DNA of 64,000 nucleotides from RUG11198 sp036342255 (GCA_036342255.1 JAZAUS010000005.1:70393-134392); one strand, 5' to 3'. Shown: positions 16,359 through 26,163, counted from the stretch's first letter. Translations and numbers: made by a program. The notes: generated by a model not told the origin, from the sequence alone.

Positions 16359-18323
16359 TTATTTATTTTTTTTAGTTGATAACAATACAATTATTATAAC
16401 TACCAATAATGCAATAACTAAACCCGCTATTATCAATAATTCTTTATTATCACCACTATTATTAGTCTTATTAGTATTCTTCTCATTTAATTTTAAATAT
16501 TTATCATTTGAAGTAACATAATTACCACTTAACTTCTTATTAGTTAAAATATACTTAGAATTGTGATCAATATAAAAATCATAATAACCATTATCTTTTT
16601 GTATTTCCATAGCAACTGGATCTAAACTACCTTGTTCATTATAGAAATAAACAAACAAATTATCTCCACTAAACATTTCATCAACTTGATTAGCCTTCAA
16701 TCTTATTAACGCTTTACCAGGTAAATCCCCATTATTTGTAAATGTTAGCATTAATGATTGCTTATCCAAATCATTTAGCATAGTACTATTATTAATATTT
16801 TTATCTGTAATAGCCTCATACCCAATACTAACATCTATTGATTTAGGATTAACTATATCAGTACCACTAAATACCCATTCAGAATCAAAATATTCTATTA
16901 TTAATGTTTTTCTAGTTTCTCTAATAGTTTCAAATAATCCTTTATCTATAAATGGATTACTACTTGCATTAACAGTAATAATAGCATCCTCAGTCATCTC
17001 ATCCATAGCAGCTAACATTCTTGAATTATAATCCAAATTATCTAAATATGCCTTATCTCTATCAATCATAGTTTTACTATCATTTTTTACTTGTAATACA
17101 ATATAAGTTAGTTTTGTAGAAGCATCTTCGCTACCCAATCTATAAAATTTTTTTGTACCATCAGAGTATTTCATTATAACTGTTTTTAAAGCATAATCAC
17201 CATTTTGTGCATTAAATGGAACGATTATATATGGATTACTATCTATTGATTTAACATAAGCATTAATAGAAGAATTAAATCCTACTCCCTCAAACAATAA
17301 TAAAGCATTTTCAATTTTAGCACTTGAATTCTCATTCTTTAACTCAACATTAACTTTATCATTAATTTTAGCTTGTTGTGTAGAAAGAGAAATAACATCT
17401 GCAAAATTATTTATATCATTTACAGAACTATTACTATCACCAGTAACCTTTATTTTTTCATTATTATTAATCCACTTCCACCAATAATCAGAATATTCAT
17501 CTTTATTATTTACTAAACTATTAACATAATAAATCATATCATATTCTAACCCAATTGTTATACCACTAATGTAATAATCCCCTGAAAATACACTACCATA
17601 TCCACCTAAATCATAATAATCTAATACTATATAAGGATTAGTATCAATATCTTCAACAGGATAGTATAATGTATTACCATATTCAGATTTTAACCAAACA
17701 CTCATAAACTGAGGTTTTACTCCCGTATAATTAATATCAAAATATACTTTATCCCCTATCTTAGCATCAGTAGTTTTAAATTTAATTTGATTCAAACTAA
17801 AATTATTTACTTCATCAATAGTTTGTTTGTCTCTAGCATTAACATATTTTTTAGTTCCAACATCCATAAAAGGTTCATCTTTTGCATTTTTATCAGTAGT
17901 ATAACATTGACTTTTCTCTGAATTAAATAAACAAACATCCTTTAATTCATAAGTTTCACCAACTTTAACACCATCTGGATTAGATGAATATGTATTTCCA
18001 GATTCAGGTAAGATAAAATAAGCTGGATCATTAGCATCTCCTGAATCAATATTTTTCAAATAAACAGTAAAATTATCACTAGATGTTGTAGAAATAAAAT
18101 GTACTGATACATAATCCCACATATTACTATCAAAATTCAACTCTACATTTACCTTATCACCAGGTGCAGCTGTCGCTCCTTCAGGAATATATAACCCTGT
18201 AAATCCTTCAAATTCACCATCCTTCATAGCATATGCATCTTTAAACTGCATTGTAGTATAACCAAAAACTCCCAATAAAAGAAAAACCGCAATTACCCCA
18301 AATGTCAATTTTTTACTTTTCAT
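16359..18323 (-). CDS. Surface-anchored protein with three Ig-like repeats
   Basis: ATG 18323 follows AGGAGGAGTAAA; a 16-codon upstream extension was rejected. A signal peptide (about 1-32, LLLGVFGYTTM) leads to three tandem domains of about 120-130 aa, each opening with GDKVNVEL / GDKVYFDI / NDKVNVEL and containing an ID.NPYI strand. A further domain (about 470-600) precedes a Thr/Asn linker and a C-terminal membrane helix with a KKNK tail, so the protein is membrane-anchored, not sortase-linked (no LPxTG). I do not recognise the family; adhesion or wall binding is a guess. TTGCAA-17-TATTAT upstream is a candidate promoter. Confidence 0.75.
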   Translation of the reverse strand: MKSKKLTFGVIAVFLLLGVFGYTTMQFKDAYAMKDGEFEGFTGLYIPEGATAAPGDKVNVELNFDSNMWDYVSVHFISTTSSDNFTVYLKNIDSGDANDPAYFILPESGNTYSSNPDGVKVGETYELKDVCLFNSEKSQCYTTDKNAKDEPFMDVGTKKYVNARDKQTIDEVNNFSLNQIKFKTTDAKIGDKVYFDINYTGVKPQFMSVWLKSEYGNTLYYPVEDIDTNPYIVLDYYDLGGYGSVFSGDYYISGITIGLEYDMIYYVNSLVNNKDEYSDYWWKWINNNEKIKVTGDSNSSVNDINNFADVISLSTQQAKINDKVNVELKNENSSAKIENALLLFEGVGFNSSINAYVKSIDSNPYIIVPFNAQNGDYALKTVIMKYSDGTKKFYRLGSEDASTKLTYIVLQVKNDSKTMIDRDKAYLDNLDYNSRMLAAMDEMTEDAIITVNASSNPFIDKGLFETIRETRKTLIIEYFDSEWVFSGTDIVNPKSIDVSIGYEAITDKNINNSTMLNDLDKQSLMLTFTNNGDLPGKALIRLKANQVDEMFSGDNLFVYFYNEQGSLDPVAMEIQKDNGYYDFYIDHNSKYILTNKKLSGNYVTSNDKYLKLNEKNTNKTNNSGDNKELLIIAGLVIALLVVIIIVLLSTKKNK

Positions 18324-18353
18324 TTTACTCCTCCTATTATTAATAATACTACC

Positions 18354-18390
18354 AAAAAAATATAATTGCAAGACACAATTATATTTTTTT
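18354..18390 (-). terminator. Terminator of the 18396-23064 operon
   Basis: Fifteen-base arms (18354-18368 and 18376-18390) around a seven-base loop, directly after the last gene of the unknown operon. Confidence 0.85.
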
Positions 18391-18395
18391 ACATA

Positions 18396-18701
18396 CTAAT
18401 ACAATTCCTCTAATAATTCATCCATTATTAAATAATCATCATTAATCTTTTTTACCAAATCATTCTCCCCATATTTATTAAATAATTTCTTAATATCAGC
18501 AAAACTATGTAAAAATACACTAAACTGATAAACTAACAATTCATCTATATACTTAATACCAATTCTTCTAAAATACTCAATAATTTTATATACTTCATAT
18601 TCATTATTATTTAAAGAATACAAATTAGCCTTAGAATATGTTCTTTCAACATCTTTTATAACATCATTACTAATATTACAATTTTTCAAAAAATCAATCA
18701 T
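18396..18701 (-). CDS. Small protein of unknown function, last gene of unknown operon
   Basis: 101 aa, soluble, predicted all helical, no motif recognised. Its ATG overlaps the stop of the 682-aa gene by one base (TAATG), implying translational coupling and joint function. A terminator follows six bases after the stop. Confidence 0.7.
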   Translation of the reverse strand: MIDFLKNCNISNDVIKDVERTYSKANLYSLNNNEYEVYKIIEYFRRIGIKYIDELLVYQFSVFLHSFADIKKLFNKYGENDLVKKINDDYLIMDELLEELY

Positions 18702-20749
18702 TAATTTACACCTCTAATCTTAATATTATTATTATAATTAGAATTCTGATAATCATTAACTATATATTTAATAATAATTCTAAGTTCTGATAACTCCCAA
18801 TATGAAAGAATACTATCTTTAACTAAAACAGATAAAATAACAGCAACCTTCTCTGATTTATTAAAGTCCTCATTATTTATCCACATATCATATTTCTTTA
18901 ATAAATTACAAAGTCTTAGTACTTTTTGTCTAGATATTCTAATTATCTGTTCAGGATTATCAGCAGGTCTAAACTCATAAGTATAATCATCTTTTTTAAC
19001 AGGAACAGATTTACCTGCTTTAGAATTCCATGGTCTATAATTATCCAAAAACTTAATAAAATCGTCATTTTTTGCTTCTTCTTCATAACCAATTAAATAA
19101 TTATCTTCCAATTCGAATACTCGACTTATCCTATCACCTTTACTAAATATTTTAGTAGGTTCAAAACATTGATATAAATAATTTTCATTATATAATTCTC
19201 TCTTGAAAGCATCTAATGGTAAATTTTTACTCCTTAAATGATATCTAGGAGGCTTACGTTTACCTTCTGGTATGTTATCTACTAATAATTCTTCAGTATC
19301 ATCAAATTCATTCTTTATATATCTAGATTGAAAAACCCTTGTTTCTTCTCCATCTTTAACTAAATGAATACCTTTATATGGAAGAGAATCTTGCATTATC
19401 TCACTTTTATATCCACGTCCTCTAGTTATAACCTCTCCTAAATCCCAAGCTCTTCTTAACTTATAAAATTTAGTTGGATTTTTTGTAGCACACAATTTAC
19501 CTAAATTTTGTTTTATATAATCATAATGCCCAGTCTCTATAAATTGATCTAACTGATAAGAAGTATAATTACCAATTAAAGATACACTAGAACTAGGAAA
19601 TTCATCCTTACCTATTATTCCATATTGTCTAAGTATTTCAAGATTTTCTAATATTTTATTATTTGGCGTATTAATAAATTTAATAAATTTATTAAAATGT
19701 GCATCAGTCAAACTATCAAGTCCTTGAACATTCTTTAACATCTCAACATTTTTTATAAAATCATAATAGCTACCTGATAAATCTACAAAATCAGTTCCTT
19801 CTCCACCATTATTACCTTTATTAACACCATTATCCGTTCTCTTTTTATATCTATATTTTCTATCTTTCTTATTAAAAGCACCAGCAAAATTATCTAAAAT
19901 TATAAAAAGACTACAATCATTATCATCCACAAAAGAACATACATCATCAAATGTTTCTTTATCATTACTAATCAAAATCTTATAAATAGCTTTTTGACAT
20001 ATCTCTATCTCTAAAGGTTCTATACCATATTGTTGAAACTTAGATAAAACATAATCAACATAATCAAGATCTTTAATATATTTATTAAAATTATCTTTAA
20101 CATCTTTCTTTAACTTATCAAAATCATAACCATATTTATTAAATATTTCTACTAACTTATCATAAATAGATTCTTCATTTTCCTCTATTATTAATTCCTC
20201 GGTACCATCATCTTCTTCATTTTCTTTTTTAACATCTATCGTAGCATAATTAGCAACAGCTAAATTTAAACTAACAGCCTCCTGAGCACTTATCTTTCCT
20301 TTTTTATAGCAATCTTCTACTATAAAATCAATAACATGCATATAATTATCACTAATCTCATCTTTTATAATAATATCTCTCATCATTGGATAATAATTCA
20401 TCATATTATGTAACTTAATAAATCTCTCACTCGATAATAATACGTTATTAATATCATTAGATACTTTATCAACCATATTTTGAATATCGTCTTGAGATAA
20501 ACTATCCCTATATTTACTACTATATATATTCTTTAATCTTTTAATTAACTTAGAGCCATTATCTATCACCATATTTAATACCTTAGAATCATTATCATCT
20601 AAAGTATCTATTACAGACAAATCAGAAACCATTTTTTTAAATTTACTTATTAATTTTAAATACGAAACATATTCATCATATAATTCAGTATTTTTTAATT
20701 CTCTATAATTATCATCAATAAGCTTTAACAACAAATCTTTATCTTTCAT
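18701..20749 (-). CDS. Large helical protein of unknown function
   Basis: 682 aa, cytoplasmic (no signal or membrane segment). The first half is helical and acidic; two segments (FDKLKKDVKDNFNKYI and KNVEMLKNV / ENLEILRQYGI) look like units of a divergent helical repeat. A Lys/Gly-rich linker lies near residues 295-315 (KKDRKYRYKKR, KGNNGGEG). The C-terminal third is more basic and ordered (RKPPRYHLRSKNLP, then LIGYEEEAKNDD) and could be a separate domain. I do not recognise any family. Start follows AGGAGAGTGTTA. Confidence 0.72.
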   Translation of the reverse strand: MKDKDLLLKLIDDNYRELKNTELYDEYVSYLKLISKFKKMVSDLSVIDTLDDNDSKVLNMVIDNGSKLIKRLKNIYSSKYRDSLSQDDIQNMVDKVSNDINNVLLSSERFIKLHNMMNYYPMMRDIIIKDEISDNYMHVIDFIVEDCYKKGKISAQEAVSLNLAVANYATIDVKKENEEDDGTEELIIEENEESIYDKLVEIFNKYGYDFDKLKKDVKDNFNKYIKDLDYVDYVLSKFQQYGIEPLEIEICQKAIYKILISNDKETFDDVCSFVDDNDCSLFIILDNFAGAFNKKDRKYRYKKRTDNGVNKGNNGGEGTDFVDLSGSYYDFIKNVEMLKNVQGLDSLTDAHFNKFIKFINTPNNKILENLEILRQYGIIGKDEFPSSSVSLIGNYTSYQLDQFIETGHYDYIKQNLGKLCATKNPTKFYKLRRAWDLGEVITRGRGYKSEIMQDSLPYKGIHLVKDGEETRVFQSRYIKNEFDDTEELLVDNIPEGKRKPPRYHLRSKNLPLDAFKRELYNENYLYQCFEPTKIFSKGDRISRVFELEDNYLIGYEEEAKNDDFIKFLDNYRPWNSKAGKSVPVKKDDYTYEFRPADNPEQIIRISRQKVLRLCNLLKKYDMWINNEDFNKSEKVAVILSVLVKDSILSYWELSELRIIIKYIVNDYQNSNYNNNIKIRGVN

Positions 20750-20779
20750 ATTAACACTCTCCTAATAAATATTAAATAT

Positions 20780-22540
20780 TTATTTTCTTCCATGTCCTTC
20801 ACCCACATTAATTTTAGCAGGAGGTTCCTGACCCAAATATTCATAAATCTGATCTCTAATAACTAAATTCTCTAAAATAATTTTATTCTTTTTCTTATTA
20901 TCCTTCTCATTCGTACTCTTAAATAATTTCTTCAAACTATCATATTCATCAGAAACATTTTTAACTCTATTAACAACACTAGTTACCTTTTTCTTACTAT
21001 TAGTATCTTTAATAATATTAACAAAAACAATATAAACACAATTATCAGGTAATGCCTTATAATAAATTCTGACTTTTCCACCCTTCTTATATGACAACTT
21101 ACCTAATTTTTTATTATTTGAATTAAATATCCCCTCTTTAGTTTTATTAACTTCTTTAACACCATTTTCTATTAACAATAATTTTTGAAATATAGTTTTA
21201 TAAAATTCTCTATCTATCTTTTTTATATCTTTAAAAGCATAAGCTTCCCTCATAGTACTAGCAAAAATTACCTTTTTAGGTTCACCTGATTTATTAATTA
21301 AATTAATTATTTCTTCATCAGTATATTCATCAATATCAAATTCTAATTCTTCAAGATCATTGCCATAATTATCAACTATACCTTCAATCAAATCAAGTTC
21401 ATCTTCAATTTTTGTAAATCCACTATCACTATAAACACTATCTATAGATACTTCTTTACTTAATTCATTAAGTCTTTTATTATACTCTTCTAATTCATCA
21501 CAAAAATCAGATGATTGTATTTTATCAATAAGATTTTTTATTCTTTTAGATATTTCATTAATTTTTTCATCATAATCTTTATTACTAATATTAAAATCAC
21601 TCATGATTTTTGTTACAAGTTCTTTACATTTATTAACTTCTTCTTCATTAGAATTATCTATTAAATCCTTAGCAACTGTTTCTAAAACTTGATAGAATTC
21701 ATCCTCCGCAATAACTGATTTATCAATTATAGTCTTGATACTATCATATTTATTCTCATCAATCCACTCAAAGAAATCTAACTTTTCAAAGTTTTCAGGA
21801 GCATAATCACGAAATACATCTTCATATTTTTTCAATAAATTATATAACAATTCTCTTCTATCAGAATTAATATCTAATTTACTAATTTTAATATACAACT
21901 CATCATGATCTTTAACTTCTTTCTCATTATCAGAAACATTCTTATTTTCAATAACAGAATCTATTTTTAATAAACTATCATCAAAATCCCTTAATTCTTT
22001 TTCATCTTTATATTTATTCCTTCTAACAATTAAAGAAGCCACATACTCACTAAACAATACTTTATCATCATCATCCAATTCACTAGACATAATAAATTCT
22101 TCCAATTTAGGAATCTCTTTCTCTGATAAAGAATCCAAATCATATAAATAATGCCATAAATCATTTAAAAAATTAATCTCTCTTTGCTTCTCTTCTTTTC
22201 TTAAAACTATCTCTTTATTATTAGATTCAATTTTACTATTAATTTCTTCAACAATTAATTCAATTCTTTTTCTAAGATTTTCCTGTGTCTTAACAAAAAA
22301 ATCACCAAAAATAAAATCAAGGCCTTCTTTATATTCATTAATAATGTCCATCTTATCTTCTGCATTAGGAATATTAAACCTATTCAACATACCATTTATC
22401 TTATCTTTATCTAAATAAATAAAATCATCAAAAGAATATGGCTTTAATATATTTCCATTCATAATTTGAATTGCTATAGTTAAATCTCTAATACTAGCTA
22501 AAATATCTTGCTCTGATAATTTTTTAATATCTATCTTCAT
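20780..22540 (-). CDS. Helical protein with RelE/ParE-like C-terminal region
   Basis: 586 aa, cytoplasmic and strongly acidic. Long helices with coiled-coil character fill residues 1-395. From about 420 (ASTMREAYAF) to 530 the pattern changes: KKLGKLSYKKGGKVRIYYKA then VYIVFVNIIKDT resembles the central and last beta strands of RelE/ParE/HigB toxins (the K-LR-G-.-RI.Y and I.F..V.K strands). If real, it is a toxin-fold domain embedded at the end of a large protein, with no free antitoxin gene of standard type beside it. This is a pattern judgement that needs a profile search. Confidence 0.68.
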   Translation of the reverse strand: MKIDIKKLSEQDILASIRDLTIAIQIMNGNILKPYSFDDFIYLDKDKINGMLNRFNIPNAEDKMDIINEYKEGLDFIFGDFFVKTQENLRKRIELIVEEINSKIESNNKEIVLRKEEKQREINFLNDLWHYLYDLDSLSEKEIPKLEEFIMSSELDDDDKVLFSEYVASLIVRRNKYKDEKELRDFDDSLLKIDSVIENKNVSDNEKEVKDHDELYIKISKLDINSDRRELLYNLLKKYEDVFRDYAPENFEKLDFFEWIDENKYDSIKTIIDKSVIAEDEFYQVLETVAKDLIDNSNEEEVNKCKELVTKIMSDFNISNKDYDEKINEISKRIKNLIDKIQSSDFCDELEEYNKRLNELSKEVSIDSVYSDSGFTKIEDELDLIEGIVDNYGNDLEELEFDIDEYTDEEIINLINKSGEPKKVIFASTMREAYAFKDIKKIDREFYKTIFQKLLLIENGVKEVNKTKEGIFNSNNKKLGKLSYKKGGKVRIYYKALPDNCVYIVFVNIIKDTNSKKKVTSVVNRVKNVSDEYDSLKKLFKSTNEKDNKKKNKIILENLVIRDQIYEYLGQEPPAKINVGEGHGRK

Positions 22541-22575
22541 AACTTCACATCCCTCATATTCACAAAATCAATCAA

Positions 22576-23064
22576 CTATTTTTTATTAACATGTGTATTA
22601 ATATCATCATTATCAAAATCATCATCAAAATTAATAACACTATCATTATTATTTATATAATAGCCAACATAATCATCAAATTCTTTAACTAATCCAATCT
22701 TCATTCTCAACTTCAATTCAATATTAAGAATATCAAACAATAATTCCTTATAAGCCATTTCTTCATCTTTATTATTTTTAAGTACTAAATTCTTTTTAAC
22801 ACTTAAAACATTTAAATCTTCATCAACTCGTTTATCAGGAAATACAGATAAAAAATCATATATTCTCTTCAACTCAAAAAGATATTTATCTTTACTATTT
22901 TTATTCTTATAAATCTCTTTCTCCAACTTCTCCAAGTTATCCAATTTCATAACTTTCAAATAATTCTTCTTCATATTTAAAAGAAACTTTCTATCATCAA
23001 TATCCTTTCCTCTTTTTAAAAACAAATTTATATATCCTAATTTTTCTTCTTTATTTAAAGCCAC
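22576..23064 (-). CDS. Small charged protein of unknown function, first gene of unknown operon
   Basis: 162 aa, helical, with a very acidic tail (FDDDFDNDD) and no membrane segment. GTG 23064 is the start, seven bases after AAGGAGG. It has a strong promoter, and the four genes run to a shared terminator. No family recognised; could act as a binding partner of the larger proteins. Confidence 0.7.
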   Translation of the reverse strand: MALNKEEKLGYINLFLKRGKDIDDRKFLLNMKKNYLKVMKLDNLEKLEKEIYKNKNSKDKYLFELKRIYDFLSVFPDKRVDEDLNVLSVKKNLVLKNNKDEEMAYKELLFDILNIELKLRMKIGLVKEFDDYVGYYINNNDSVINFDDDFDNDDINTHVNKK

Positions 23065-23088
23065 TATAAAGACCTCCTTATAATAAAA

Positions 23089-23117
23089 ATTATAACATAT
23101 AATAATACAATAATCAA
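23089..23117 (-). promoter_or_regulatory. Promoter of the unknown four-gene operon
   Basis: Minus strand TTGATT (23112-23117), 17-base spacer, TATAAT (23089-23094), TGT extension. Confidence 0.7.
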
Positions 23118-23268
23118 TTACATATTATATGAAAAATTATATTAAATAATTAATAACATAATACAATCTATTAAATCCATAAAATTAAAAATATATCTAA
23201 ATTGATACATTTCTATATCATAAACATGTATATTTTTAATATTTTTTACATATTTTATTTGCCTTTTT

Positions 23269-23297
23269 ACTTTTTTTTTGATAGAATTGTATATAGC
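23269..23297 (+). promoter_or_regulatory. Promoter of rpsT
   Basis: TTGCCT (23269-23274), 17-base spacer, TAGAAT (23292-23297) with TGA in front. Confidence 0.65.
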
Positions 23298-23321
23298 TTT
23301 ATTTGGAAGGAGATGAAATGA

Positions 23322-23591
23322 ATGGCAAACGTAGCAAATGCTAAAAAGAAAATTAAACAAATTAGAAAGAGAACCCTTAATAATGTACAGCTTAAATCAA
23401 CTGTAAAAAATGCAATTAAAAATACAGAAAAAGCTATACAAGCTGGAGATATAGAAGCAGCAAAGAAATATCTAAAAGCTGCTATAAAGAGTTTAGATAA
23501 TGCTAAATCTAAAGGATTAGTTCATAAAAATAAAGTTGATAGAGAAAAATCAAGATTAACAAAAAAAGTAAATAATATGGAAAAGAAATAA
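23322..23591 (+). CDS. rpsT: 30S ribosomal protein S20
   Basis: Primary 16S rRNA-binding protein of the small subunit. 89 aa of Lys/Ala-rich helix with the family's usual start MANVANAKKKIKQIRKR and the RLTKKVN ending. Start follows GGAAGGAGATGAAATGA. Single gene with promoter and terminator. Confidence 0.96.
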   Translation: MANVANAKKKIKQIRKRTLNNVQLKSTVKNAIKNTEKAIQAGDIEAAKKYLKAAIKSLDNAKSKGLVHKNKVDREKSRLTKKVNNMEKK

Positions 23592-23613
23592 TATGAACTT
23601 CCATATTTTTTTA
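23574..23613 (+). terminator. Terminator of rpsT
   Basis: Arms 23574-23582 and 23599-23607 (nine bases), then a long T-run; the left arm lies in the last codons of rpsT. Confidence 0.75.
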
Positions 23614-23631
23614 TTTTTTTTAATTTAACTA

Positions 23632-23660
23632 TTGATATAAAGAAATGTTTATATTATAAT
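23632..23660 (+). promoter_or_regulatory. Promoter of the transglutaminase-like gene
   Basis: TTGATA (23632-23637), 17-base spacer, TATAAT (23655-23660). Confidence 0.65.
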
Positions 23661-23707
23661 TTATTATAGAAATAATATAAACATATATATAGATTGGTTG
23701 GTGAGAT

Positions 23708-24643
23708 ATGGAAAACCAAAATAAATTAACTACTGGTCAAAAAGTCATTGTATCTGTAGGAATAACAGTACTTCTAATAATATTTATTTGCATCTTTTTT
23801 AGAGCTGATATAAAATTTTTTCTAACATCTAAAACTATTGAAAGAAAATATGGTAAAATAGCAGAAAATAGTTATTATATAGAAGATAATTTTGAATATG
23901 TAGAAAACTATACAAAAGCAGAAGTTAATTCAAAACAAGACATAATCAATTCCGTATATCACCTTATAAATTCTGGATCAACTTATGCAGAAAAATATTG
24001 TGGAAAAAATTATACTGAATGCTATAATGATATGGAAATAATAAGTAACAATACTGATGGACTAAGCATATTAAATAATTATGTACATCCATTTAATAGT
24101 TTTGAAAGTATAACATTTAATTTTGATAATAATATTATAGAAATAGAAATAGAACATACTTATAGTAATTCTGAAAAAGAAGAAATTAATAATATAGTAG
24201 ATAAAATACTAAAAGAAACAATAAATAATAATATGAGTACAAAAGAAAAAATAAAAACAATACATGATTATATAATAAATGAAACAAATTATGATACACT
24301 TAAAACTAAAAACATTAAAGATGCAACATACAAATCAAATACAGCTTATGGTGTTTTAAAAGAACATCATGGAATCTGCAGTGGCTATTCTGATGCTATG
24401 GCAATATTTTTAAATAAATTAAATATTATAAATTATAAAGTAAGTAATGACCAACATATTTGGAATGTTGTATATCTAAATGGAAAGTGGTTACATTTAG
24501 ACTTAACATGGGATGATCCCGTAAGTGATAAAAATATAACGAGAGATAATTATTTTCTAATTCCAACTAATATATTAATAAAATTAGATGATAATGTACA
24601 TTATTATACTTCTACATACTTTCCAGAAACAGTAAAAAATTAA
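23708..24643 (+). CDS. Membrane-anchored transglutaminase-like (papain-fold) protein
   Basis: 311 aa: an N-terminal membrane helix (about 11-31), an external spacer, then a transglutaminase-like core at about 175-290. The triad residues are visible: Cys224 in GICSGYSDA, His250 in QHIWNVV and Asp265 in HLDLTWDDP. Family members act as proteases, cross-linkers or peptidoglycan-linked amidases; which one applies cannot be told. Start follows GGTGAGAT. Single gene. Confidence 0.88.
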   Translation: MENQNKLTTGQKVIVSVGITVLLIIFICIFFRADIKFFLTSKTIERKYGKIAENSYYIEDNFEYVENYTKAEVNSKQDIINSVYHLINSGSTYAEKYCGKNYTECYNDMEIISNNTDGLSILNNYVHPFNSFESITFNFDNNIIEIEIEHTYSNSEKEEINNIVDKILKETINNNMSTKEKIKTIHDYIINETNYDTLKTKNIKDATYKSNTAYGVLKEHHGICSGYSDAMAIFLNKLNIINYKVSNDQHIWNVVYLNGKWLHLDLTWDDPVSDKNITRDNYFLIPTNILIKLDDNVHYYTSTYFPETVKN

Positions 24644-24668
24644 AGAACATTTTAATAAATGTTCTTTT
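24642..24668 (+). terminator. Terminator of the transglutaminase-like gene
   Basis: Perfect 11-bp stem (24642-24652 with 24657-24667), four-base loop, T-run. Confidence 0.85.
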
Positions 24669-24673
24669 CTAAT

Positions 24674-24709
24674 AAAAAGATATTGAAAAATCTTTCAATA
24701 TCTTTTTTT
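24674..24709 (-). terminator. Terminator of mraY
   Basis: Fifteen-base arms (24674-24688 and 24693-24707) with a four-base loop. It lies only six bases from the converging terminator of the plus-strand gene, so each gene has its own hairpin. Confidence 0.85.
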
Positions 24710-25700
24710 ATAACCATACACCATATATAAGAGCTAACAAACCTAAAATAAATCCACCTATCCAAAAGAATTTAACTATATCTCCCTCACTCCAACCTAA
24801 TCTTTCAAAATGATGATGAATAGGACTCATTAAAAACACTTTTTTATGAAAAACAACAACTGAAAATATTTGTATCATAACCGATAAAGTTTCTATAACA
24901 AATACTCCACCTATAACTGCTAATGAAAATTCATGCGAAGTTAATATAGCAACCGTAGCTAATGTTGCTCCCAAAGACAAGCTACCAGTATCACCCATAA
25001 ATACTTTAGCTGGTGATGTATTAAAAACTAAAAATCCCATAACACAACCAACTAAAATAAAGCAAAAAATACCAATATCCTGATAACCATTTATCCAATA
25101 ACTACCCCAAGATATTAATCCATAAGCAAGAAATGATATTGCCGATAAACCACCAGCCAAACCATCTAAACCATCAGTCAAATTAACAGCATTTGAAGTA
25201 CCTACTAAAAGGAACAAAATAAAAGCTCCATAAAACCAACTAAGATTCCATTCAAAATTGAAAAAAGTAACTCTCAAAACAGAATCTCCCTCACCAAAAT
25301 GTCTAAATAAAATATAAAAAACTATAGCTACTACTAACTGTAAAAACAATTTTTGAACTTGCGACAGCCCTTTATTAGTATTATTCTTTAAACTAATATA
25401 ATCATCTAAAAATCCTATCATTCCATAACTTATCATAACAAACAAAATAATAAATAGATTAATTGAATAATTCATCTTACCAGTAAATAATAAAATAAGT
25501 ACTGTAATTAAACAAGGAACAATAAAAATAAATCCCCCCATAGTAGGAGTACCAGCTTTTCTCTTATGAGCATCAACATAAACATTTATCTTCTGATCAG
25601 CCTTAATTCTTCTCAAAAAAGGAATAAGCATCACACCAAATATTGTAGAAATAATAAAACCAATCATCAACGCAAACAGCGATTTAGTTAATGTTAGCAT
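24708..25700 (-). CDS. mraY: Phospho-N-acetylmuramoyl-pentapeptide transferase
   Basis: Integral membrane enzyme making lipid I from UDP-MurNAc-pentapeptide and undecaprenyl phosphate. The MraY hallmarks are intact: FLDDYISLKNNTNKGL, NLTDGLDGLAGG, FMGDTGSLSLGA and the MraY-specific SPIHHHFERLGW. 330 aa and about ten membrane helices are normal. It stands alone here rather than in a division/wall (dcw) cluster, with its own promoter (TGATATAAT, 25724-25732) and terminator. Confidence 0.97.
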   Translation of the reverse strand: MLTLTKSLFALMIGFIISTIFGVMLIPFLRRIKADQKINVYVDAHKRKAGTPTMGGFIFIVPCLITVLILLFTGKMNYSINLFIILFVMISYGMIGFLDDYISLKNNTNKGLSQVQKLFLQLVVAIVFYILFRHFGEGDSVLRVTFFNFEWNLSWFYGAFILFLLVGTSNAVNLTDGLDGLAGGLSAISFLAYGLISWGSYWINGYQDIGIFCFILVGCVMGFLVFNTSPAKVFMGDTGSLSLGATLATVAILTSHEFSLAVIGGVFVIETLSVMIQIFSVVVFHKKVFLMSPIHHHFERLGWSEGDIVKFFWIGGFILGLLALIYGVWL

Positions 25701-25723
25701 TATCCCACTCCCTCACTAATAAA

Positions 25724-25732
25724 ATTATATCA
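25724..25732 (-). promoter_or_regulatory. Extended -10 promoter of mraY
   Basis: Minus strand TGATATAAT, 23 bases before the start codon; -35 weak. Confidence 0.55.
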
Positions 25733-25796
25733 TAAATTAATTAAATAATTCTATTTATATAATTAACTTTACATATATATTGTCAATAATAATATC

Positions 25797-26108
25797 TTAT
25801 TTTTTCTTTCCTAACCAATACTTTATTAAATACCATTCAAAGAAAACAAATAATAATATCAATACCCATATTAATACTATATTTAATATACCACTAGAAT
25901 ATGCATTAATAACACTCTCTAAAGAAGTAGGAATGTATTTTTTTAAAAAACTATTAAATGCAGCAACTTTTATTAAATCAGCAATTCTATATACAAGTCT
26001 CAAAAATATCTCTATAATACCTAAAAAATATACAACACTTTTAAAATCTTTAAAAAATAAAGCTACTAATACAATAGCAACTACTAATATTACTAAAACT
26101 AAATCCAT
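25797..26108 (-). CDS. Small integral membrane protein of unknown function
   Basis: 103 aa with three hydrophobic segments: an N-terminal helix, a middle amphipathic one and a C-terminal one (VLIWVLILLFVFFEWYLIKYW), ending in GKKK. A strong promoter and an AGAGGTAG ribosome site favour this strand over the open frame on the other strand. Family not recognised. Confidence 0.7.
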   Translation of the reverse strand: MDLVLVILVVAIVLVALFFKDFKSVVYFLGIIEIFLRLVYRIADLIKVAAFNSFLKKYIPTSLESVINAYSSGILNIVLIWVLILLFVFFEWYLIKYWLGKKK

Positions 26109-26135
26109 ATAACTACCTCTACTTTCATAATAAAA

Positions 26136-26163
26136 ATTATAACATATAAATAATATTTTTCAA
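26136..26163 (-). promoter_or_regulatory. Promoter of the small membrane protein gene
   Basis: Minus strand TTGAAA (26158-26163), 16-base spacer, TATAAT (26136-26141), TGT extension. Confidence 0.65.

Noticed and set aside
23142..23360. 72-residue open frame on the minus strand across the rpsT promoter
   Set aside because: It overlaps the rpsT promoter, ribosome site and first codons, has no ribosome site, and its composition is that of antisense AT-rich DNA.
25780..26112. 110-residue plus-strand frame
   Set aside because: It is the shadow of the small membrane protein on the minus strand, which has a strong promoter and ribosome site.
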